This document shows, piece after piece, positions 1 through 9,700 of a stretch of 64,000 nucleotides of DNA. A program made the position numbers and the translations under genes. The DNA lies in NCBI RefSeq assembly GCF_963678635.1, contig NC_087067.1, positions 22,325,547-22,389,546 of the forward strand, read 5' to 3'. The notes below the pieces were generated by a model that did no database searches, was not told where the DNA came from, and saw only the letters and a list, made by a program, of their open reading frames with translations. The stretch's first letter is position 1, and every line of letters begins with the position of its first letter. Source of the DNA: Symsagittifera roscoffensis (lineage: Eukaryota; Xenacoelomorpha; Acoela; Convolutidae).

Positions 1-52
1 TATTCTACCATGAAGTAATTTAAGAAAGAAATTCACTGCAATACGTCACACG

Positions 53-372
53 CAGGGTTGCATTACTATCTGATTTAGATTCTCGATTGATTTAAATCCG
101 ATTTTTATTATTTTACCTTGAGTTTTAATGAAAACGTTTTTGTTTCAAGAATCAAATAATTCATGTGAAATTACTGATTCAGCAATTAACTGCGTCCAAG
201 TTGAAATTATGCGAAGAGTTCCGTAATCAATGTAAATACTGCAGAGCTGCGTTGTAAGTTTACCCCTGCACTCAGCCGGATGACGCAATGAACAGCGCAG
301 TTATTTTTTTTTGATTTTTTTGTTCGATTAAAATCGGATTTAAATCAGGTTGATTTTAATCATGCAACCCTG
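53..372. mobile_element. hAT-like MITE, 320 bp
   Basis: The segment starts with CAGGGTTGCAT and ends with its exact reverse complement, and the inverted similarity continues inward through an ATTTAAATCCGATTTT-type core at both ends. The flanks are an imperfect 8-bp direct repeat, GTCACACG at 45-52 and GTCACCCC at 373-380. An 8-bp duplication with CAGGG-type ends is the known pattern of hAT transposons. There is no transposase, so this is a non-autonomous copy. It lies 10 bp from the stop codon of the CCCH gene, inside its expected 3' UTR. Confidence 0.8.
104..109 (-). promoter_or_regulatory. AATAAA poly(A) signal within the MITE
   Basis: Plus-strand TTTATT reads AATAAA on the minus strand, about 275 nt past the stop codon of the CCCH gene. 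It lies within the MITE. Use by the gene is inference. Confidence 0.4.
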
Positions 373-382
373 GTCACCCCTT

Positions 383-733
383 TCAAATACCTGCCGCATC
401 CGTCTGCTGCTTAATCTTCTTAAATTCCATGAACTCTGCGAACAACTTCTGGTCTGGATAGCCTGCTACCGCCATAAAGGGATTCGGTGCATACTGCGCT
501 GCTGCTGCTGCGGCCATAGCTCCCGCCATACCAGCAGTGGAATGAGCCATCTCATTCTTCGGTCGCTTCCGAAGAGCATTTGTCTCTCGGATTAATTTGA
601 GAGCAGTCGTGGCGTCCTTGCCAGCAGTAAGTTCGGGTTCCCCATGCGCAAAAGTGCAGGAGTCCTCATGATAACAGTAGCCTCGAGACATGAAGTTATT
701 GCACAGCACTGTCTTGTAATTTCCTCTGATTAC
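383..733 (-). CDS. CCCH gene exon 5 (terminal)
   Basis: 351 nt to a TGA at 385-383. The acceptor is TGTTTCAAG|G. It encodes finger 7, then a run of Met/Ala and a charged C-terminal helix. A CAG|GTATTT just before the stop could serve as an alternative donor, but the in-frame stop gives a complete protein. Confidence 0.85.
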   Translation of the reverse strand, partial: VIRGNYKTVLCNNFMSRGYCYHEDSCTFAHGEPELTAGKDATTALKLIRETNALRKRPKNEMAHSTAGMAGAMAAAAAAQYAPNPFMAVAGYPDQKLFAEFMEFKKIKQQTDAAGI

Positions 734-3700
734 CTTGAAACATAAATACAAAAAACTAATTCACAGAAGTGAAGGGGAGCTTGGAATCATTTACAATACA
801 GTAGATAGACATGAAAAATTTAATCAGCCTTTAATGATGATGAGACCTCTTCTCTGTCCTCAACAAAAGTATTGCACTCAAGGAAAGAAAAAACTGACAT
901 GTTTTTTGAAAACACTTCAACTGTAAGCCCTTGAAGCTCGTTGAATTTCACAGACAATTTAAGTTTGACCCTTTTTGATAAAAATTAACCCAATTTGAAA
1001 AAACTGGATCAATTTGTACAATTTTTATTTCGCATGGTAATCTGATCATTGAATTCATTTTCGAAATTAGAAGTAGATCGCATTTTTCAAGACTTTTACA
1101 TTTTTTCGTTCCATGGGGCAATTTGCCTTCCTTTTAACAAAAGAACTGAGGTAAAACTGAAAAAAGAACTGAGGTAAAACTGAAAAAAAGGCCTATATAA
1201 GAGTAATCACTAATTCAATACTCTTAAAAACTACTGCATGCTGACCGAAATAGCAACTAAACCAAAGCCAGCAGAAAGTATCAATGAGATCAAAGGAAGC
1301 GAGCTCAAGGAATGCGATTGACAACTTTTTCAGAAAATCCAATTAGAAAAAACAGGGTCAAAAGGTAAACTTAAAATCAAAACACACGATCGATATTGGT
1401 CATTCAAGTTTTTTCGCATCGCTTGCACTTTTGTTAATGGAGAGCATAATTGCCTTCCTTCAGTGAAATAATTTGAATTGAACTAAAAAACATTTCTGAA
1501 GTCGAACCGTAAAAAAAAATTGATCGCTAAGAACTTTAAACAGAAAAAGCAGAAAAACAACGCGACCTATATATATATATATAAGTGTTTTCACTCCATT
1601 TATTGCTCTTCAATTTTTCTTAACTCAAAAAGAAACTATCGACATGTCCTTCAAAATTTTTTCAATGTCAGAATAACCACTCGGCGGAAACTTCCAGCTT
1701 AAATGCAAACACGACCATAAAGAAAATGTACACAAGGACACACAGAGGCGAAGCTTCACTTTGCAAAAGCAAGAGTGAGAAAATGCCATGAAGTAGCTAT
1801 ACAAATGTTAAAGAAAAAAAAAGAATTTTGAAAAATAAATTACCTCGATGAGAACCACTGCCTTACGCAACTGTGCTACTGACGCTTACAGAACTGAAGC
1901 ACTAGTTACGCATAAAGCGGACAACCCATGCTTTTAAACTAACAATTTTAGGCAGCAAAATTGCCCCCAAAAATCAGTTTATTTTGCCAACAGACATAGC
2001 CAACAGACAGAAAGCAGTAAGAAAAAATTGAAAATTCGAAAAAAACATATGGCCTTAAAGCGTTTTGAATTTCAAAAACAGAGCCAATCGAAGATTGGAA
2101 AAGAGTAAACAACGCAAGAAAAGATAAAAAAAACACTGATTTCCATGAAAAAATTTCAACTTTCGAATTTCAAAGAAAAAAATAGATGCCCTTTAAGCTC
2201 TTTGAAATTCTAGTACAATTTATTATTGGCGCTTTTTTGATAATATGAACCCAACTAGAGAAAACTAGATCAATATGTAAAATTTTTATTCAGCAGGAAA
2301 TCTAAAAATTAAATTCTACTTTCGAAACTAGAATTCGTTCACGTTTTGTGCGCCATTTCCACGTTCGTATTTGGAGACTGTTATTTAAGTCACTTTCAGC
2401 AGATGAATTTCAATTGAACTCAAAAAGTGCACACAATTTCAAGGCTTTTTCATTTAAAAAAAAACAAAAAACTCAGCAAGTCCTATATAAGAGTCTTCAG
2501 TACGTTCATTAATCTTAAACTGTCTATGATTGACAGTTTTTTAGTGTAAGAAAACTAGTCATTCGCAAAATGCGTTAAATTGACTGAAAAACTGATTTCT
2601 AGAAATAATTTCAATTTTAGTGAACAAGGACCAGTTGCCAATTTGTTTCAGGCTCCACTGTGAAAGAATGAGAGCATGTTCCGGCGAGTTATCATTTCTA
2701 CAAGAAGAAAAACGGGCAATATTTATTTAGAAGTAAAACTTTTTTGGTACGGGAAGGTGCCAACAGAAGCTAGCCAACATCAGCTCATCCCTTATAAGAA
2801 TGTTTTTCTTGACAAGGAGAAATTAATATTGACATTTCGAAATCTTGATAGAACAGCAATTGGCAAAGGTTAATCATGATATATGACTCGACCCATCTGA
2901 CCTTTGTGGTAGCTGATTTTTCGTAAACAAAAAACGACCAAATTGTTTTTCGTGAACAAAAAACAACAACCACAACAAAATTTTTTTATTACGAGGCCAA
3001 ACTGCATTTTGTGAATTGTAAGCGGATTCCAGAACAAGGACGCTCCCTTTGTTCTTTCATTTTCTTTGATCGTTCCGACTAAAATTTAACATGTTTAAAG
3101 ACTTGTCTCTGAAATCAAAGCACATACCGACAAAAAATTGTGCGCCTATCCAGTGCAGAGTTTGGCCTCGCAATATTTCTCATTTTTTGGTCGAACATGT
3201 AAAAAATAAAGAAGCAACATAATTAGTAATTCTACATTGTGAATTCAACATGAGAAATGACCAAAAAAAATCTTATATCTTAATTCAGTTTTTTTCAGAA
3301 TTTTATTCATCACAAAAACTGATCACCAAAAAACGATCGCTTCTCCATGCTATACAACACTAATTGTAAAGCAATAAAAATATTAATTTTTCCGAATAAC
3401 TTTTTGCAAAGAAGGTTCAAAATCATGAAAAAATTTAAGCAGCTTATGAAAAACTGAACAGCTGCTACATGACAGTCATTGCCGGAGCGCATGCAGCATT
3501 CGCATACAATCAATCGCATGAAGCCCCTGAAAGCGTTTGTTCGACAAGTTGTCTAGTGGAAAAAGTCTACCACTCGATTTGATTTACTTGCTACCTGCCC
3601 GTAAAAAAATTAGCACCTAGAGCCCAAATTTACCTGTAAAATACCTTTAAATATTTCAGTTTCAATTAAATACAAACTATATGCAATTCGTGTTGAACCG

Positions 3701-6700
3701 ATTATCTCTCATCCATGCTTTGCTACATTATATGACATTATACCATTTATTATATACTTTCAATCTGCAATATATTTAATTCTGTTTTCTTACAAAGAGG
3801 CAAAGCAACAAATAAGTTTTGGAAAATAAAAAGACCTTGCCGCAACGGGTTTCAATCTCCCGACCTTCAGAGGTAGACTCATACGCTTCCATAACTGCGC
3901 CAATCAACATATTTTCAAACACTAGCCACCAATACGGCGGATACAATACATGTTAAATTGCCAAATAGAATTAGAGCAGCATACAGATACTGAAATTCAG
4001 CACTAACTTATGCGGTTGAAAAACAAATTGAACTCGAATACTAGAAAACAGGCCACTTTTTTGTCATAGCTTTCTAAAATAGCTTTTCGCTGTCACTTTT
4101 TTCAAAAATCGCTTTCGCCTGTTTTTAAAATCGCTTTTCGCTATCGCCTTTTTTTAAAAATCGCTTTACGCTTATCTAAATGCAACGCTTATTCGCTTAA
4201 TATTTTTCGCACATTTTGCTATAGACGTTTTTTCACGGGAAAAAAATTCAGAACAGATATTGTTCCGACTTTCGAAGAACGCAACGGAACTTTTATCAAT
4301 GGTTTTTTAGAATAAAAAACTTACTTGCGACAATTTTTGGTGAAACTCTGGGCGTCTGAAACCGCTTTTCAACTTTTGATAATGTTTTTGAAAGTTCGCG
4401 ACCACTTTCGCTTATAATCCTTAATCGTTGCTTATTACTGCTACAGACAATGCTAGTTTGGTTTTGCCAAAGTAGCGGCTGGAAAAATTTCACGGACTTC
4501 TTTTTAGGGCAATTTCAAAAACCTTAGCAAAAAAATCAAATCATCGTCTGCGACATGAACAATTGGCAACGAAATAAATCGCACGGTATTGTTATTTTAT
4601 TAGTTTTGTATACCTTGGGAGCATCTGGGTTTTCAACCCTCAACTCCTCTTCCCCGTGAGCATAGTCGCAGTTGATTCTGTTGCAGTGTCCAGCTTGCAG
4701 GTAGATCTTACATTGAACACACTTCCACTTGGGGTTCTCAGCTATCTTGGCGTCAAAGTCACCTAGGAATACAAGTATCCCTCGTATTCATGGCAAGAAC
4801 TGTCAATCACAAGAAAGAGTGAAATTGCACTTCGCATACACAAGCAAAAACATGACCGATAACGCTACTGGGAAAAACTGAAAAAGTCTACAAATTTTTG
4901 AGTGACGCCCGCCAATTATGACTCTACATAATTGCTAAGTGACGAAAGCCAATAATGACGCATTAGCAGTACCAGTCAGTTTGAAAAAAAAGTCTACCAA
5001 CAAAAAAGCCTCAATTTATAGAGCGGACGTTAACTAGCATACGAAAAAGTTCATTAAAAACATCCGACCCTGCCCAGGTTCGAACCCTCTTATTTTGTTG
5101 CTGGTCTCTTTCCCTACCTCTATTTTAACTAGCATTTTAACCAGCATACGAAAAAGTTCTTTAAAAACATCCAACCCTGCCCAGGTTCGAACCCTCTCAT
5201 TTTGTTGCTGGTCTCCTTCCCTACCTCTACGCTACAGATTCATAATACCTTGAAGCTAAAGTGATATTTGTAATTTTATAGTGTGTTAATATCCTTAGCA
5301 TTGGCTGTACTTAATAGCTGGATTAAAATGAACACTTTCAAAATGAACACAGTTTGTCGCAACTGCATCGCAACAATATTTGCGACTTAGATTGGAAAAA
5401 AAGAGAGTTCATACTATAACACAAGCTATGCTTGTGTAAAAAATTAACAAAAAATATATCGTTTATAATGCGCGTTGTGATGAGAGAACTAGAAAACAAT
5501 CTTACAAATTGAGGCATAATCGACTAAAATGTCTTACTTTTTGCATACTTTTTGAATTTCAAAAACCTTTTATTGCCACGGAAACGCTAAATGAAGCTTC
5601 AAACATTTCCAGAGGTAAAACTTAATTTAACGCTTAAATAAAGGCTTTTTGTCTTAATACAATTTTTAAAGGCACCTAATCCGTGTCTGGACAATTGTGC
5701 CCAAGGCATTTATCTCCCGGACAAAATTGTCCGAAATTCAAAAAGTGTCCAAGACATTTGGTTCCCAGACAAAGTTGTACAAAAATTTTCCACCTAATTG
5801 CCACCATAAATAACAACCGGACTACGTCGACAAGATATCAGCAGACAAAAAACAGGACGACAATTTTTTTATGAAACGGAATATTTCCTGTTCTAAAACA
5901 AACAGATCCTGGTCAGATTCAAATCCACAGATTTGCCATCCCAATCGTATTCGTTACCTCCAGACTGTGTGCCGGAGACGCTTGGAAACTTGAATTCATT
6001 ATGAACCAAGATACCAAGTGATTCTGTTTAGCAAGTTGTACCCAAAAAAAGTCTATATTCGATTTGATAACGCTTGCTAATCGCCAGCGTAATTAACTAA
6101 GATCAAAATAAAAGAAAAACAAAAAAAATAATTCTGCCAGTTCCACATTATGAACTGGCAGAGGCAGAAAATCTTAAGAACACGGTCAATTCTCATAAAA
6201 AAATAATCCAATTAAATCAAATTTACCAAATAAGAATTAGATACGCAACGTTAAAGAGCTGGATCACACCAAAAAAAAGATAACAAAAAAGACCAAAAGT
6301 AGAAAAAAGCGGCAAAAGTAGTATCACGTTCTCTCAGTCCTCGTGAAAATAAGTGTCGTCTTAACAGCTGTGATCTCGTTCAAGGGACATCGTTTCAAAA
6401 AGCCCTTTATAATACTTACCATCAAACCCAACAGGTCTCAGCTCGAATCTGCCATGTGCGAAAGAACAGTTCTTTCCACTAGGACACACCCCAAGAGAAC
6501 TGTAGTTGTGACAGAGACTAGTCTTGTACAGGGCTTTGTTCTTCCCTCCCAAGTTGCCTTGAACTTTCAATTCTGCTTCCCCGTGCGCGAACACACAAAA
6601 TTCACCATTGGGGCAGAATTCATCCTGCTCGTACCTAGAAATAATTAAACTTTTGATGCTTTCAAACCCCATTTTACTATTTCAAAATTTAACCTAATCA

Positions 6701-9700
6701 AGATCTGAACATCTTAGATCAAACAGAATATTTTGATTAAAAACTGAATTTTAATGAGCTCCAAAACTTCTGTTTCATTTGCACACCGTCAGCCAGATTC
6801 GTAGTAAAAAAAGTAAATCTCAGGCACATGGTGAGTAAAATTCTAGTTTCACAAAAAGACGTATCTTGGAACAAGTGAGAATAATCACATTTCATATTCT
6901 ACTTTGTTTATTGCATGAATAATTTGCATATGAGACCTTAGACACAGCTTTGTCTTGTATTTGGGGTCGTTTGGGTCAGGTGAAGAGACATTTGTGAGTT
7001 CCTCCTTGCCATGGGCGAATGTACACGATGAGGCCAGATGACAACTTCCATGTTTCATAAAGTGGATGCACAGCGCCGTCTAAACCAAAATAAATTGAGT
7101 AGTAATTATACAGCAAATTATACACGGAATTCACAAAGTGACAAAATGAAAGCTACAGGGTGTTTTCAAAACACGTTTTCATGTATCACATCATGTACTC
7201 ATCTCTCATTTCACTAATACCTAAGCTGTTGAAACCATTCTTTTCGCAATTGGTGGCTGAGACTCGCCGAATTCTGATGATATGTTTCTTTCCGTAGAAT
7301 TTCTTTCTATTCACTCATATTTCCGCTGTTAATCGAAATTTCACTGTATTTTGAGCTGAACAAGCAATTACAATGCTGACTTAAAATATCCGCTAAAACG
7401 AACAAAACTGAAGTGTTTATCTTACTTTTTTCACATTGGATCGAAATTACAAATAAAAGGATGACGAAAAGTATCTTGGAATTTCAACAGAATCACAATG
7501 GTGTATTTTATTTCGCAAAATTACATCTTCAAAACGGGACAATGCAGTGAAAGTTCGATAAACAGCGGGACAATGCAGTGAAAGTTCGATAAACAGCGGG
7601 AAAATGCAAGAAACACAAGCAACACAAGGTAATGAAACAAATCATCAAAATTTGGATAATCGCAGCCATAAGTTGCAAAAAGAATGGCCTCGATAACTAA
7701 GGTATTAGTAAAATGAGGAATGATACATAAAAAACGTGTTTTGAGAGCACCGTATGTCAACAAAAATTTCAATGCGTTTGTCTCGACAAAGGAAAACGCA
7801 GTCGCCAAACAAAATCAGCAGCATTAAATAAGCATTTAGTATCCCTTACTTCAAAAACTTACAAAGCCGAAAATGTTTGAGTAGTCAACTGTTCAGCCGA
7901 AAACAGAAAAACGTTATAAAAAAAACTCAGTGAAAAGAAAAATTTGAGCTATTAAGTTTCATATCTCAAAGTTTTTACAAGCCACCTCTCATAGTACATA
8001 AAAAATTCACAACGACAAAGTATAGGGTGACTAACAAGATATAATAAAAGCTGAACCATTTACGAGAAGATGCTGATGTTTCATTACAAAGAAAGTTCAA
8101 TTTCTTATAGATTTATGATAAAACTTATTTAAAGGAAAAAGTTTGGTAACCGATTAATTCTTACTTGGTCTCGCAAATGAATATACTCATGTAACAAGTT
8201 GCAAATTACATAAAATTAACAAAGGGCGCAAAGTCTTTTTTTTTTTGGTAATTTCTAATAACTTTATTATCAATTGAAAACTAAGGTTTTCGATCAATTA
8301 ACTTCTTTTTATTATTGTACCGAGAAAATTTGTTTCCTTTATTGTCTGCTTCGAAAAAACCGTGCAATATTAATACATAAGACCTTGTTGCAGAAGAAAC
8401 AAATCTGACCACAGGGGCGAATTGGAGCTTCGCATCATTTGCGATACAACGTAAGCGCCGCATTGAAAGCTAGCGAAAAGAAAGACAAAAAAATTCAACT
8501 GAAAAAAAAACAGTCGAAAACACAAGCAACAGCATTAAATAAACTTTTAGCGTTTGCTGAGTAGCAACTTCGCCCAAAATACGTAGGTAGATGACTATAG
8601 GGCCAAAAAAAAGGGAAAGGGTTGTCAAATAAAAGAAGTTTGAGCGATTCGATTATGAAACTTTTAAACAAAACCGTCCTGGATTTTAGATTAAAATAAT
8701 ATTTGATTTTTGCCATTTAAACAGTAACAATATAACTAAACGAAGGCGAAACATAAGCTTAAGCTAATTAAAACTCGGAAAAAAAATAAATAATACGAAC
8801 TCAAAATCTGAGTTTGTAAACTGACAGAACAACAGGACTAGTGATGATCGTCGATTAACACCCTGGCTTTCGAAATTAAGCCGTCACAAAAAGCAGACAA
8901 ATTTCAGTCTGAACATAAGCTGAAAAAAAGCTCTGGCCAGGACTCGAACTCGACACATAAGGATGAGGCAAGCGTGTTACCTCTTGACCACATAGGAAGG
9001 AGCCTCATGATACCGCCAGTTCACTTGCGACACAACAAAAACATTGCATTACAACATTGTCACTAAAAAAAACGGATATTTTACATGAAAAGTCGAAATG
9101 TTATATTTACCAAAAACTCATACGCTTGTTTCGGATGATGTTCATAAAGAGCTTTAAAAGAGCATTAGTAATCATTTAGCGAGCGACAACTAAGCCGACA
9201 AAACTTGGGTCGACAAAAACAAAACTGTTGTCATAAAAACTTGATGGCTTCTTGATATAATCCGAGCAGAGAAACAGGCTGGCGAGGAAGATGCGAAAGA
9301 ATCAGGACATGACACCAGCTCGCGAGGTAACACGACAAGACATGACACCATCTCGCGAGGTAACACGAAAAAGAGTGGAGAGACGCCCAGTGCCGATAAA
9401 TTGGAGAAGTTGGAACAAAAACAGAACGCAGACAAGTTCTATGAGAGAACAGAAGAACTGTTCGAGGACTGTCAAAAAGACTGGGACGACATCGTCCAGT
9501 TGCTGATGCAAGCGGCAAAGGAAAACTGTGGGCTCCAGGAGAGACAAGCAGCCAACTTTTGGACGATTGGTCACGAAGAAGAACTGAAAGAACTCCACAA
9601 CTGCATTTCGGGCTTGGTGCAACGCCGCAACAAACTGATGGGAAGAAGATGGACGAAAAGCACAGCCAACGAGGCAGACAACGAGTTAGAAGTGACGAGG

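Larger units (their letters stand above)
734..4613 (-). other. CCCH gene intron 4 (repeat-bearing)
   Basis: 3.9 kb, strongly AT-rich. Short ORFs here look accidental. It holds the repeat pair 929-1245 / 2190-2537, a 23-bp tandem duplication and a tRNA-like segment at 3829-3905. Between 4060 and 4180 a TCGCTTTTCGCT-type phrase recurs several times. Nothing else is recognisable. Confidence 0.75.
4763..6419 (-). other. CCCH gene intron 3
   Basis: 1.66 kb. It contains the duplicated tRNA-like unit at 5036-5228 and another tRNA-like segment near 5930-6000. The stretch 5683-5780 repeats short CCCGGACAAA.TTGT-type phrases. No coding exon seen. Confidence 0.75.

Noticed and set aside
1568-1582. TATATATATATATAT run
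   Set aside because: Simple dinucleotide repeat in AT-rich DNA, not a promoter call.
2676-2873. 65-codon plus-strand frame in intron 4
   Set aside because: No similarity, no splice support, AT-rich chance frame.
5683-5780. Short CCCGGACAAA repeats as a CRISPR-like or transposon-end array
   Set aside because: Units are irregular and few, with no spacers; low-complexity duplication.
8930-9003. Functional tRNA gene
   Set aside because: Box A, box B and terminator are present but the anticodon and T stems do not pair properly.
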